Source: an uncultured Steroidobacter sp.
GTDB lineage: Bacteria > Pseudomonadota > Gammaproteobacteria > Steroidobacterales > Steroidobacteraceae
Assembly (NCBI GenBank): GCA_946478975.1
Contig: CAMLEO010000016.1
Coordinates: 1-46,316, forward strand
Direction: 5' to 3'
Length of the DNA stretch: 46,316 bases
The notes beneath the pieces were generated by a model. That model was not told the DNA's origin, ran no database searches, and saw only the letters and a program-made list of their open reading frames with translations. This document shows, in pieces, positions 26,635 to 35,547 of this stretch; the first letter of the stretch is position 1; every line of letters begins with the position of its first letter. Both the position numbers and the translations under genes were made by a program.

Positions 26635-27528
26635 ATGAAATCTGCCGACGCTCATCACGTTGACGCCGGGCGCAGCCGGGTCCTGGTCATCGACAACGAT
26701 TCCTCCATGGTGATGTGGGTTCGTTCAGTTTTGCAGGCCGAGGGCTACGAATGTTGCTCGGCGCTGAGCGGCCAGGAAGCGTTGGACACACTGCGTTCGA
26801 CGCCCGACATTCTGGTCGCGATCAGCGACATCCACATGCCGGGCATGGACGGCATCACCCTGTTGCGCAATCTCGGCTCGCTGCCGAATGCCGCATCGGT
26901 GCCGAGATTTATTTTCCTAACTGCGTATCCCGAAATCGATTTCGCTGTCGCTGCACTGCGACTCGGCGCCGTCGACTTTCTGGTGAAGCCAGTGCGGCCG
27001 CAGGAATTGTCGGGCGCTGTGCGTCGTGCCTGCGAGCGCGTGGATCGCAATCGCGCCGCGCTCGAGCTCACCGATCAAGCCGCAATGTTAGCAAAGCAGG
27101 CCGAGGCACTTGCGGCCGCGCTCAATGCTTGGAAACATCCGCAGCCCGAACCGATCGAACGCAAGCCTGCCGGCAGCGATTTCACACTGCTCGGGCTGGA
27201 ACGTCTGCGTCGGCCGCGACAATCGTTTGCTCCGCTGGGCGCACTCGACGATGTCGCGTGGGAACTGCTGATCGAGCTGTTGCGGGCTGAAAGAGTCGCA
27301 CAACGTATTTCGGTTTCGGCGCTGAGCATTTCGGTCGAACATATTTCGCCGACCACCGCGCTGCGCCGCATTCGCGAGCTGGTGAAAGCCGGACACATCA
27401 TTCGCAATCCCGATCCGATGGATGCTCGCCGCGATTTCGTGACGCTCGCCCCCGAGAGTCGCGCGGCGCTGGAGCAATATTTGGGGCAGGTCGCCAAAGA
27501 GCTGGCCGCGGCCGCGCCACGCTCGTAA
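26635..27528 (+). CDS. Response regulator: REC plus C-terminal MarR-like winged helix
   Basis: A 297-residue DNA-binding response regulator. REC (~15-135) has VLVIDNDSSM, D65 in AISDIHMPGMDG and conserved Lys in FLVKPVRP. A helical linker (~140-180) leads to a C-terminal ~100 residues with a winged-helix signature, SALSISVEHISPTTALRRIREL as recognition region and AGHIIRNPDPMDARRDFVTL as wing, like MarR-type or PadR-like domains. This output domain is not one of the common OmpR, NarL or Fis classes. ATG 26635 is preferred over 26587 because ACGGA precedes it. It shares a 90-bp divergent promoter region with an orphan HPt, its likely phosphodonor. Target genes are unknown. Confidence 0.88.
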   Translation: MKSADAHHVDAGRSRVLVIDNDSSMVMWVRSVLQAEGYECCSALSGQEALDTLRSTPDILVAISDIHMPGMDGITLLRNLGSLPNAASVPRFIFLTAYPEIDFAVAALRLGAVDFLVKPVRPQELSGAVRRACERVDRNRAALELTDQAAMLAKQAEALAAALNAWKHPQPEPIERKPAGSDFTLLGLERLRRPRQSFAPLGALDDVAWELLIELLRAERVAQRISVSALSISVEHISPTTALRRIRELVKAGHIIRNPDPMDARRDFVTLAPESRAALEQYLGQVAKELAAAAPRS

Positions 27529-27578
27529 GCTAGAAACTCGGCAACGCAAGTCGCAGCCGACAGAAACGGAGAACAGCG

Positions 27579-29441
27579 ATGGGGAAGATCGATCGGCGTG
27601 GGCGCTGGCTTTTGGGAGCCGGCGCGCTCGGTGCGGCATTGACGATTGCAGTTCTGGTATTCGACCAGAAACAAACATCCACAGCTTCGGCTCCACCAGC
27701 TCCTGCGGCCAACACCGTGGCTGCAGCACCGCCGGCGCCGGTCGAATCTCCAACGCATGCGCCGCTGGTTGCGAAAAACGCGCAGCCTGGCGTCCGTCAG
27801 AATTACATCGTGCAGGCGTCGAGCACCGAAGCAGCCCGGCAAGCAGTCAATCGCGCCGGCGGCATCGTTACAGGCGAGCTGGAGATCATTCGCGCGGTGG
27901 GCGCGGAGCTCGACAGCCGCGAGCTCGAAACTCTGCAACGCGATACCGTGCGCGGGTTGCGTGTATATGAAGACGCACCGGTGACTGCGAGCTATGTCAC
28001 CTCCGCTCCGCCGGAAACATATTATCCAACGCAGGTCGATGCTGCCGTCATGCACACCAGCGGCGTCACCGGCCGCGGCGTCACGGTCGCCGTGCTCGAC
28101 ACCGGCGTGTGGGACCAGAAAGGTCCGTTGCAACAATCTTCGTCCGGCCGCAATCCTCGCATTCTGGCGCAATACGATGTGATTCTGGCGCGCACCAATC
28201 CCGAGGTGTACTCGCCGCTGGTTCTGAACAGGTACAGCCGTGACATCGACGACGCTAACGGCCACGGCACGCATGTTTCATCCATCATCGCCAGCAGCGC
28301 CATCGCCACGACCGGTCGTTATCAAGGCGTCGCGCCCGGCGTCAACCTGGTGTCGGTGCGCGTGCTCGACGGCAACGGCATGGGCCGTTACTTCGACGTG
28401 ATCGCCGGCATTCAATGGGTGGTTCGCAACAAGCTCACATACGGCATTCGCGTCATCAACCTGTCGCTGAGCTCGCCGGTGCAATCGCATTACTGGGACG
28501 ATCCGCTCAATCAAGCGGTGATGTCGGCGTGGGGCTCGGGCATCGTCGTCGTGGCCGCCTCCGGTAATGCCGGACCGTCGCCGATGACCGTCGGCGTGCC
28601 CGGCAATGTTCCTTATGTGATCACCGCCGGCGCCGTCACCGACGCGTACCATCCATACGAGCCGGGCAAATACAAGCTCGCGACGTTCTCTTCCGCCGGC
28701 CCGACGTACGAAGGCTTTGTGAAGCCCGAAGTGGTCGCGATGGGAGGTCACATTCGCGCCTACGCGCCGGATGACAGCACGCTGGCGCTGGAATTTCCGC
28801 AGTGGATCGACACTCGCTACCCCGATATGACTTTATCGGGCACGTCGCAGGCAGCCGCAGTCACGAGCGGCGTGGTCGCGCTGATTCTCGAAGCCAATCC
28901 CGGGCTGTCGCCGGACAATGTGAAATGTCGTCTGATGGACGGCGCGCGGCCCGCGATCAACTCGACCGGTCACCTGGCCTACACCGTATTCCAGCAAGGC
29001 TCCGGGCTCGTCAACGCCCACGACGCGATCTACAGCACTGCGTCGGGCTGCGCCAACCAAGGCTTGAACGTCGCTCTCGATCTGGCCGGCTTGCAACACT
29101 ACGGCGGCCGCGCCAATCGCGACGAGAACGGCAACTACTACATCATGGAAGTCCAGGAATGCTCGGGGCTGCTCGGCTGCCTGCTCGATCCGCTCAGCGG
29201 CCTGCCGCTGCTCGGCAAGCTGCTCGTCGGCCTGGCCTCGACCCTGGATGGATTGTTATGGGACGGCACCCCGCCGAGCGACGATGAAGTCACGTGGAGC
29301 GGCGGTTACACCTGGAGCAACGGCTATACGTGGAGCAACGGTTACACCTGGAGTAACGGCTACACGTGGAGCAATGGCTACACCTGGAGCAACACGTCCA
29401 CGTCCGCAAGCTCAGCCGTCGAGCCCGCACCTCAGGAATAG
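27579..29441 (+). CDS. Exported subtilisin-family (S8) serine peptidase with hexapeptide-repeat tail
   Basis: A 620-residue peptidase. An N-terminal hydrophobic segment ([19 protein letters not shown], ~10-28) acts as signal or anchor, then a Pro/Ala-rich linker and an inhibitor-I9-like propeptide (~72-125, [16 protein letters not shown]). The S8 domain has D174 ([10 protein letters not shown]), H229 (NGHGTHVSS), oxyanion Asn in ASGNAG and S423 (LSGTSQAAA). The C-terminal ~110 residues include a Cys-containing segment ([15 protein letters not shown]) and a repetitive TWSNGY array (~572-606) ending in a Ser/Pro/Glu tail. The array could be a surface or sorting element. The hybrid kinase gene starts 8 bp later, implying co-transcription. 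Substrate unknown. Confidence 0.92.
   Translation: MGKIDRRGRWLLGAGALGAALTIAVLVFDQKQTSTASAPPAPAANTVAAAPPAPVESPTHAPLVAKNAQPGVRQNYIVQASSTEAARQAVNRAGGIVTGELEIIRAVGAELDSRELETLQRDTVRGLRVYEDAPVTASYVTSAPPETYYPTQVDAAVMHTSGVTGRGVTVAVLDTGVWDQKGPLQQSSSGRNPRILAQYDVILARTNPEVYSPLVLNRYSRDIDDANGHGTHVSSIIASSAIATTGRYQGVAPGVNLVSVRVLDGNGMGRYFDVIAGIQWVVRNKLTYGIRVINLSLSSPVQSHYWDDPLNQAVMSAWGSGIVVVAASGNAGPSPMTVGVPGNVPYVITAGAVTDAYHPYEPGKYKLATFSSAGPTYEGFVKPEVVAMGGHIRAYAPDDSTLALEFPQWIDTRYPDMTLSGTSQAAAVTSGVVALILEANPGLSPDNVKCRLMDGARPAINSTGHLAYTVFQQGSGLVNAHDAIYSTASGCANQGLNVALDLAGLQHYGGRANRDENGNYYIMEVQECSGLLGCLLDPLSGLPLLGKLLVGLASTLDGLLWDGTPPSDDEVTWSGGYTWSNGYTWSNGYTWSNGYTWSNGYTWSNTSTSASSAVEPAPQE
29292..29396 (+). repeat. 18-bp tandem repeat encoding TWSNGY
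   Basis: Five full 18-bp units and one of 15 bp lie end to end in the subtilase frame: 29292, 29310, 29328, 29346, 29364 and 29382. Each encodes T-W-S-(G/N)-G-Y. The Thr codon alternates ACG/ACC in all six units, so the array probably grew as 36-bp pairs that have since diverged at third positions. It is not a CRISPR, since there are no spacers. Confidence 0.9.
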
Positions 29442-29449
29442 CAAACATC

Positions 29450-32400
29450 GTGCGTCGGCACGCGCACAATTGGATGCCTGCACTGCTCGCATGCGTAGCA
29501 TTGACTACGCATGCGGCGCCTCCGGTGCCGGAGGTGCGGCCGATGTATTTCGAGCACCTCACCATGCGCGACGGCCTGTCGCAAAGCACGGTGATGAGCA
29601 TCCTGCAGGACTCGCAAGGCTTCCTGTGGCTCGCGACCGAGAGCGGCCTCGATCGATATGACGGTTACTCGATCCGCGAGTACCGTCGCGAGCGCGGCCA
29701 CGAGCACGGGCTCGCAAACGACTATATTTGGAAGATCGCCGAGGACCCGCACGGCGACCTGTGGCTCGCCACGTACGGCGGCGGTGTCGCTCGTTGGGAT
29801 CGACGCAGCGATCGTTTTCAACAATTCCGCCACGATCCGGCCAATCCCGATTCGCTGGCGAGCGATGCGATCCGCACGTTGCTGGTGGACTCCAACGGTC
29901 GCGTGTGGGCTGCCAACGAGCGCCATGGCCTCGACGTGCTCGATCCGCAAACCGGCCGTGCGCGCCACTATCGCAGCGATCCCAACAATCCGCGCTCGCT
30001 CATCTCGGATGCAGTGTTTGCGCTGTACTTGGATCACGTGGGCCATCTGTGGGTGGGCACCGATAAAGGCTTGAGTCGTTACGAACCGCGGACCGACGAC
30101 TTCGCCAACGAGATTGCATCCGCCGGCGCACTGGACGGTGCGAGAGTTCGTGCGCTGCTGGAAGATCACACCGGCGCGTTGTGGATTGGAACATTCGACA
30201 GCGGCCTGCGCCGGCTCGATCCGCGCACCGGCCAGGTCACCGCGTTTCATAACGACAAGAACGATCCCCGCTCGCTCAGCAACGATCGGGTGCGCGCGAT
30301 CATGCAAGACGACGCGCAGCGGCTGTGGATCGCGACCTCCGACGGACTGAACTTGTTCGATTACGAGTCGCAAACATTCGTGCGCTACGGCCGTGACGGC
30401 GACAACCCGCACAGCCTGCGAGACGACGATGTGATGTCGCTGTATCAAGATCGCGGCGGCGTGCTCTGGGTCGGCACGCGAGCTGGCGGCGCCAGTCACT
30501 GGAGCCCGAAGAGCTGGGCGCTCGGCCATTACCGCAGCCGGCTCATCGGCAACAACGCTGTGAATGCGTTTGCAGACGACGGCGCAAATACGCTTTGGGT
30601 CGGAACGTCGGAAGGATTGGTCGAGATCCACACTGACGAGCGCAGCGAGCACCGCTACACCAGCACGTCCGAAGGGCCGTTGCGGCTCACGGACAACAGC
30701 GTGATGGCGTTGCTGCACGATCGTGACGACGCGCTGTGGATCGGCACCATGTCGGGCGGGCTGCAGCGCTTCGACACCAAACGAACGGCCGCGCGTACTT
30801 ATAGATATGACGCCACCGATCCGGCCAGCCTGCCGGCGGACGGCGTGATGGCGTTGTATCAAGACCGCGACGGCAATGTTTGGGTTGGCACGTTCGGCGG
30901 CGGCCTCGCGCGCATCGAGCGAGGCACTGGTCAACTCACTCGTTATCCCTACGGCGCCGACTCCAATGGACTCAGCAGTCCGCGGGCGAGCGCCATCGCG
31001 GAAGATCTTCGCGGCAATCTCTGGATCGGCACCATTGCCGGCGGCCTCAATCTGCTCGATCGCAGCACCGGACAGTTCTATCACTATCGCCGCAACGATC
31101 GCGATCCCAGCAGCTTGAGCGACGACACCATCTATGCCGTGCACGTCGATGCAGACGGCACTGTTTGGGTCGGCACCGCGGGCGGCGGTCTCAATCGAGT
31201 AATCGGCGGCTCGGATCAGCCAAACGCTGTGCACTTCGAGAGCGATGCGCGCCTGACCAGCATGCCGAGCAAGGTCGTGTACGGCATCGAATCGGATCAC
31301 CAGGGCGCGCTGTGGCTCAGCACGAATAACGGTTTGGTACGGCTGGATCCGCGCAATAACGCGAGACGGCTGCTACGTGAGCCGCATGGTTTGCAGGCGG
31401 ACGAGTTCAACTTCAACGCTCACTACCGCGGCGCCGACGGCACGCTGTATTTCGGCGGCAACGGCGGCTTCAACGCTTTCGCACCGGACACGGCGCCCCC
31501 GAATGCACCGCCGCCTCGCCTGGCGTTGACCTCCGTGGCAGTTCTCAACAAGCGCCTGCCATTTGCCGAGCTGCCGGGCAGCGCGCGCGCACTCTCTCTC
31601 CACCACGACGACAAGCTGGTCACATTCGAGTTTGCTGCGCTCGATTTCGTTTCGCCAACCAACAATCGCTATCGGTTCCGGCTGGAAGGTTTCGATCCAG
31701 GCTGGGTCGACGCCGGCCCGGTGCATCGAGCGACTTACACCAACCTCGACGCCGGCGAATATACGTTCCGCGTGCGAGCCACCAATGCCGACGGCGTCTG
31801 GAACGAAGAAGACCTGGCGATTCCGGTACACGTCGCCGCCGCACCCTGGAATACGCTGCCCGCCCGTTTGTTATATCTGGCGGTGTGCCTGTTCATCGTC
31901 GGCTATCTGTGGCGGCTCCAGCAGATCCGGCGCGAACGCGAGCTCAACTACAGCCGCGAGCTGGAACAGATGGTTCGCGTACGCACACACGAACTGGAAG
32001 AACGCAATCATCAGCTCCAGGTCTTGAGCCGCGCCAAGAGCGACTTCGTGGCCCGCATGAATCACGAACTGCGCACGCCGATGAACGGCGTGTTGGGTAT
32101 GAGCGAGCTGCTGCTCGACACGCGCCTGGACGCCGTGCAGCGGCGCTTTGTGGAAGGCATTCATCGCTCGGCCGATTCGCTGCTCGCGATCGTCGACGAC
32201 GTGCTCGATTTTTCCAAGCTCGAAGCCGGCCGCCTGCAGCTCGCGCCGGTCGATTGCGATCTGGTGGAGCTGGTCGAGCAAACCGCCGAGATGCTCGCCG
32301 CCCGCGCGGCCGACAAGAACATCGAGTTGCTGTGCGAATCGCCGCCTCGGCCGTTGCCTCACGTACGTGCCGATGTGGTGCGGCTCCGCCAGGTGCTCGT

Positions 32401-33592
32401 GAATCTCGGCGGCAACGCCGTGAAATTCACGGAGCGCGGCGAAGTCACATTGCGCGTGTCATCTCCCGAAATCACCGGCGATCAAATGCACGTGCGCCTG
32501 GAAGTCGCGGACACGGGCATCGGCATCGAGCCGGAAAACCAGTCGCGCATCTTCGAAGAATTCGTGCAGGAAGATGTTTCCACCACGCGCCGCTACGGCG
32601 GCACCGGCCTGGGCCTCGCGATCGCCCGTCAGCTCGTGGATCTGATGCGCGGGCGGCTCACGCTGGTGAGCGTGCCCGGACAGGGCTCGACCTTCAGCGT
32701 CGATCTCACATTGCCGCTGGCCGAACCTTTGGCGCCGCCGGCGGATCATCCGCCCGATCTGGTCGGCCTGCGCATTTTGGTCGCGGACGAGAGCGCGAGC
32801 GTGCGTCGAATCATTCGCCAGGCTTTGGAACATTGGGGCGCACACACCGTCGAAGTCGACGCGCTGCCGGATCTGCTGCGCGAGTTGCGTGCCACTGCAT
32901 ATAACGCGGTCGTAATCGACCAGTCTGTGCTCGAAGAGACCGCCCTGCGTGAGCTCCAGCTCGTGCTCGCCGAACGAGCGGTGCGGCCGCGAGTCATCCG
33001 GCTCGCGAGCTTTGCCAATGTGCCCTCGGCGCAGGATCAAACCATCCAGTGGTTCGATGCGGAGATCACCAAGCCGGTGCGTCTCACGCAATTGCATCGG
33101 GCCCTGACCGGGGACACCGCGGCCGATGCGTCACAAACAGCTGCTCATCCGGCACCGACGCCGGTGCTGGCTGCGGACCTGCACGTGCTCGTGGTCGAAG
33201 ATCAGTCGCTGAATCGCGATGTCGCCGAAGGCATGCTCGAGGCGCTCGGCTTGCGAGTGGACACCGCTCACGACGGCCGTCATGCGCTCGAAATGCTCGC
33301 GCGGACCAATTACGACATCGTGCTGATGGACTGCCGCATGCCGGTCATGGATGGCTTCGCCGCCACGGCGGAGCTGCGATTGCGCGAGGGCGACCACCGG
33401 CACACGCCCGTCATCGCGCTCACGGCCGACACAACGAGCGCCGCACGCGAGGCTTGTTTCGCCGCAGGCATGGACGATTATCTGGGCAAGCCCTTCAGTC
33501 GTGCGACCTTGCGTGCCGCGCTGGCACGCTGGGTCCCTGCCCGCTCCGAACATCCCACCGGGAGTGAACTCAGCCGAAAACGCGGTCTCTAA
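29450..33592 (+). CDS. Hybrid two-component sensor: 14-blade propeller / Y_Y_Y / TM / HisKA-HATPase / REC-REC
   Basis: A 1380-residue inner-membrane sensor like Bacteroides HTCS proteins but without an AraC output. A signal peptide ([14 protein letters not shown]) is followed by a periplasmic region with fourteen WxGT-type reg_prop blades (for example [29 protein letters not shown]), enough for two seven-bladed propellers. A Y_Y_Y domain comes next (~715-800, [14 protein letters not shown]), then a TM helix ([16 protein letters not shown]). The kinase core has H872 in [11 protein letters not shown] and an HATPase with [14 protein letters not shown]1 is unusual (VVIDQS); REC2 is standard with D1294 in [14 protein letters not shown] 29450 is chosen because AGGA precedes it and it gives a normal signal peptide. 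It needs an external HPt or regulator. Confidence 0.92.
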   Translation: MRRHAHNWMPALLACVALTTHAAPPVPEVRPMYFEHLTMRDGLSQSTVMSILQDSQGFLWLATESGLDRYDGYSIREYRRERGHEHGLANDYIWKIAEDPHGDLWLATYGGGVARWDRRSDRFQQFRHDPANPDSLASDAIRTLLVDSNGRVWAANERHGLDVLDPQTGRARHYRSDPNNPRSLISDAVFALYLDHVGHLWVGTDKGLSRYEPRTDDFANEIASAGALDGARVRALLEDHTGALWIGTFDSGLRRLDPRTGQVTAFHNDKNDPRSLSNDRVRAIMQDDAQRLWIATSDGLNLFDYESQTFVRYGRDGDNPHSLRDDDVMSLYQDRGGVLWVGTRAGGASHWSPKSWALGHYRSRLIGNNAVNAFADDGANTLWVGTSEGLVEIHTDERSEHRYTSTSEGPLRLTDNSVMALLHDRDDALWIGTMSGGLQRFDTKRTAARTYRYDATDPASLPADGVMALYQDRDGNVWVGTFGGGLARIERGTGQLTRYPYGADSNGLSSPRASAIAEDLRGNLWIGTIAGGLNLLDRSTGQFYHYRRNDRDPSSLSDDTIYAVHVDADGTVWVGTAGGGLNRVIGGSDQPNAVHFESDARLTSMPSKVVYGIESDHQGALWLSTNNGLVRLDPRNNARRLLREPHGLQADEFNFNAHYRGADGTLYFGGNGGFNAFAPDTAPPNAPPPRLALTSVAVLNKRLPFAELPGSARALSLHHDDKLVTFEFAALDFVSPTNNRYRFRLEGFDPGWVDAGPVHRATYTNLDAGEYTFRVRATNADGVWNEEDLAIPVHVAAAPWNTLPARLLYLAVCLFIVGYLWRLQQIRRERELNYSRELEQMVRVRTHELEERNHQLQVLSRAKSDFVARMNHELRTPMNGVLGMSELLLDTRLDAVQRRFVEGIHRSADSLLAIVDDVLDFSKLEAGRLQLAPVDCDLVELVEQTAEMLAARAADKNIELLCESPPRPLPHVRADVVRLRQVLVNLGGNAVKFTERGEVTLRVSSPEITGDQMHVRLEVADTGIGIEPENQSRIFEEFVQEDVSTTRRYGGTGLGLAIARQLVDLMRGRLTLVSVPGQGSTFSVDLTLPLAEPLAPPADHPPDLVGLRILVADESASVRRIIRQALEHWGAHTVEVDALPDLLRELRATAYNAVVIDQSVLEETALRELQLVLAERAVRPRVIRLASFANVPSAQDQTIQWFDAEITKPVRLTQLHRALTGDTAADASQTAAHPAPTPVLAADLHVLVVEDQSLNRDVAEGMLEALGLRVDTAHDGRHALEMLARTNYDIVLMDCRMPVMDGFAATAELRLREGDHRHTPVIALTADTTSAAREACFAAGMDDYLGKPFSRATLRAALARWVPARSEHPTGSELSRKRGL

Positions 33593-33626
33593 TAGCAGGC
33601 GTATAAGAACGACGAGGCCGAAAGCC

Positions 33627-34448
33627 ATGGACATTTCCACGCTCGTTGTCGTGTTTCTGCTGCTCACGGCCGCCACCCTGGCCAGCTATGCGCTGAGCCA
33701 CTGGAGCTGGATTCGCGGCACGCTCGGCGCCGGCTGGGCCGCCACCAGCGTCGGCACCACCCTGCTGCTGATCGCCGCCGCCATCGTCGTGCTCACGTTT
33801 GTATTCAAAGGCCCGCTGTGGCAGCGGAACTCAGCAATGGAGCAGCGGTTGCGGGAGACCGCCGCTGTTTCTAAAGAAATATTGCCGCGCGGGGCGCTTG
33901 CATCCGCAGCTGCAGACTCATCTGCGCCTGCATTGCCAACGACTTCGCACGAAGCACCACGAACGCCAGCTACGACTGCAAACAGCCCGGCTCCGGCCGC
34001 CGCCCAGGAACAGCCACAAGACCCAGCGGTAGCGCGCGTCGTGGCGCAAATGTTCGCTGGGCCCAGCGCACCGCTTCAACCCGCGTTCAATGCACTGGAT
34101 CCGTGGGCCGCGACCCGCTGCGTTCGTGTGTACCACCCTGGCAGCGACAACACGGAATGGAAGATCGAGAACGAATGCGACCCGCCGGTCGGTCTCATCA
34201 TTTCCGGCTGTGACGACTGGCAGGAGTGCGGCCCGAAGGTCGTTCCCTCCAAGCTGCAGCGCTCGATCCCCTTGGATGAGCAGATCGTGCACGGCCACGA
34301 CGTTCGCGTCCGCGCGTGCTTCGCAGACACGCCGTCGGTCATCTATCTGATGGGTGCACCGAGCGAAGAGCGAGCCACGAACACCTGGCGAGAGCAATTC
34401 GAAGCGGCACGCGCGAACGACGGCTGTCTCCTTCGCATTCCGTACTAG
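33627..34448 (+). CDS. Two-transmembrane protein of unknown function
   Basis: I do not recognise a family. The 273-residue product has two N-terminal hydrophobic segments (~4-24, LVVVFLLLTAATLASYAL; ~38-60, ATSVGTTLLLIAAAIVVLTF), a low-complexity Ala/Pro/Thr linker (~85-150) and a C-terminal ~120-residue domain with cysteines in CVRVYH, ENECDPPVGLIISGCDDWQEC and ACFADTP. If the second segment exits to the periplasm, the Cys-rich domain would be periplasmic and disulfide-bonded. ATG 33627 follows GAGG at a suitable distance; the frame open to 33351 lies within the kinase gene. It starts 34 bp after the hybrid kinase stop, so it is probably an accessory of that operon. Confidence 0.75.
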   Translation: MDISTLVVVFLLLTAATLASYALSHWSWIRGTLGAGWAATSVGTTLLLIAAAIVVLTFVFKGPLWQRNSAMEQRLRETAAVSKEILPRGALASAAADSSAPALPTTSHEAPRTPATTANSPAPAAAQEQPQDPAVARVVAQMFAGPSAPLQPAFNALDPWAATRCVRVYHPGSDNTEWKIENECDPPVGLIISGCDDWQECGPKVVPSKLQRSIPLDEQIVHGHDVRVRACFADTPSVIYLMGAPSEERATNTWREQFEAARANDGCLLRIPY

Positions 34449-34473
34449 ACCGTCGCTCCCGAGTGCCGGCTAA

Positions 34474-34938
34474 TTACGGCGGAAGCAGCGTTCCCTGGTC
34501 GGCGATCGACAGCCACCTGCCGCGATGATAGGTGTAGGTGACACCCGTCAGCGCGCGCTGATGAAAGCCCGATGACGGAATGTCATAAGTCGTTTCATAC
34601 AAAATGAACGCCGACTTGCAGCCGTCGACGACGCGATAACGTTCCGTCCACGCCCACACCGCTTCCTTGTTTTCGAAATGGGAGCGCAGCACTTCCATGA
34701 TGGCATCGACGCCATAGCGAACTGCGCCGCTGGCAAAGATCGTCACCGCCTCCGGGTGATGGGCAGCGCGGAATGTTTCAGCGTCGTAGTCTCGGAACGA
34801 CTCCATGTCGGCTCGTTGCGCCGCCTCGAACTGTCGCGCACAGCCCGCCGCGATCTGCGGCGCATCTCCCTGCGGCGAGCCCGCCGACGCGCTGCTCAAT
34901 CCGAAAACGGCGATGCCAGTTGCAATCATTGCGCGCAT
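34474..34938 (-). CDS. Exported NTF2-like (DUF4440/SnoaL-type) protein
   Basis: A 154-residue exported protein with a signal peptide (MIATGIAVFGLSSASAG) and an NTF2/SnoaL-like alpha+beta fold: AAQRADMESFRDYDAETFRAAH near the start, VDAIMEVLRSHFE in the middle, and a late TGVTYTYHRGRWLSIADQ. Such domains are enzymes or ligand-binding modules of many kinds; the substrate cannot be stated. Of two adjacent ATGs, 34938 is chosen because CAGGAG (34950-34945) sits 6 bases before it and abuts the other (34944). A 10-bp-stem hairpin lies immediately before this ribosome-binding site, so translation control is possible. Confidence 0.85.
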   Translation of the reverse strand: MRAMIATGIAVFGLSSASAGSPQGDAPQIAAGCARQFEAAQRADMESFRDYDAETFRAAHHPEAVTIFASGAVRYGVDAIMEVLRSHFENKEAVWAWTERYRVVDGCKSAFILYETTYDIPSSGFHQRALTGVTYTYHRGRWLSIADQGTLLPP

Positions 34939-34944
34939 ATTCAT

Positions 34945-34985
34945 CTCCTGTGGGTGCCCGGCGGCCTTTGTATGTCGCCGGGCAC
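34945..34985 (-). promoter_or_regulatory. Leader hairpin directly upstream of the NTF2-like gene's ribosome-binding site
   Basis: On the minus strand GTGCCCGGCG (34985-34976) and CGCCGGGCAC (34963-34954) form a perfect 10-bp stem with a 12-base loop. CAGGAG (34950-34945) follows three bases later and precedes ATG 34938 by six. The stem is followed by no T-run, so it is not a terminator. It may be a translation-control or RNA-stability element, or a DNA operator. Confidence 0.5.
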
Positions 34986-35063
34986 GTTGGATGCGCACAC
35001 AAACCGACGCTCACCGATACAATGCGCTCATGTTTCATGGGGCGGCGGCAGGGAGAACATTCG

Positions 35064-35453
35064 ATGATCCAGGGCGCGTGTCTGTGTGGCTCGGTTCAAT
35101 GGCGCTTCGACGGCATGCCCGACGGCGCGACCATCTGCAATTGCACGGCGTGTCGTCGCTACGGCGTGCTGTGGGCCTACGACTATGAAGGCGAAGGCAT
35201 CCACGTCTCGGGGCCCGCGCATGCTTATGTGAGAGGCAAAGCGCTCAGTTTTAATTTCTGCCCCAACTGCGGCTGCGTCGCTTTCTGGCGAGGGCTGCAG
35301 ACAGACGAGGCCGGCCGCCGGCGCATCGCCGTCAATCTGCGCCTGGCCGAGCCGGATGAGGTCGCGAAGATTCCCATCGATCGTTTCGACGGCCTGAACA
35401 CGTGGGAGGACCTGCCCCGCGACGGGCGCTGCGTGGTCGATTACTGGTTCTGA
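35064..35453 (+). CDS. GFA (glutathione-dependent formaldehyde-activating/CENP-V-like) zinc protein
   Basis: A 129-residue protein of the GFA family (PF04828). The zinc motif CxC...CxCxxC...CxxC is complete: C6-L-C8, C25-N-C27-T-A-C30 and C66-P-N-C69. The first member of the family was described as adding glutathione to formaldehyde, but most paralogues, like this small one, have unproved function. ATG 35064 follows GGGAG; the longer frame to 34773 runs over the opposite gene. A TACAAT (35018-35023) could serve as -10, without a convincing -35. It is alone, divergent from the NTF2-like gene, and followed by inverted repeats. Confidence 0.9.
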   Translation: MIQGACLCGSVQWRFDGMPDGATICNCTACRRYGVLWAYDYEGEGIHVSGPAHAYVRGKALSFNFCPNCGCVAFWRGLQTDEAGRRRIAVNLRLAEPDEVAKIPIDRFDGLNTWEDLPRDGRCVVDYWF

Positions 35454-35460
35454 TCGCGGG

Positions 35461-35516
35461 CGGCGGCGTTCAGCCGCCGTACAGCCAACCCTACGAAATC
35501 CGCCAGGCGGGTTGGC
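35461..35516. repeat. Two adjacent inverted repeats in an intergenic gap
   Basis: CGGCGGC/GCCGCCG (35461-35467 and 35473-35479, 5-base loop) is followed by GCCAACCC/GGGTTGGC (35484-35491 and 35509-35516). Both are perfect stems, between the GFA stop (35453) and the next start (35548). Neither is followed by a T-run, so rho-independent termination is not supported. They may be processing, termination-related or operator elements. Confidence 0.4.
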
Positions 35517-35547
35517 GCAGCGGCGTTCGTATCCTACGATTCGCCCT

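Noticed and set aside
29292..29396. Regular 18-bp repeats suggesting a CRISPR array
   Set aside because: The units are directly adjacent with no spacers, stay in the subtilase frame and encode TWSNGY.
29432..31300. 622-codon open frame on the minus strand
   Set aside because: It is antisense to the propeller region of the hybrid kinase, which has clear domains; such shadows are common at this GC content.
35461..35516. Rho-independent terminator of the GFA gene
   Set aside because: Two good stems but no T-run after either, so listed only as inverted repeats.
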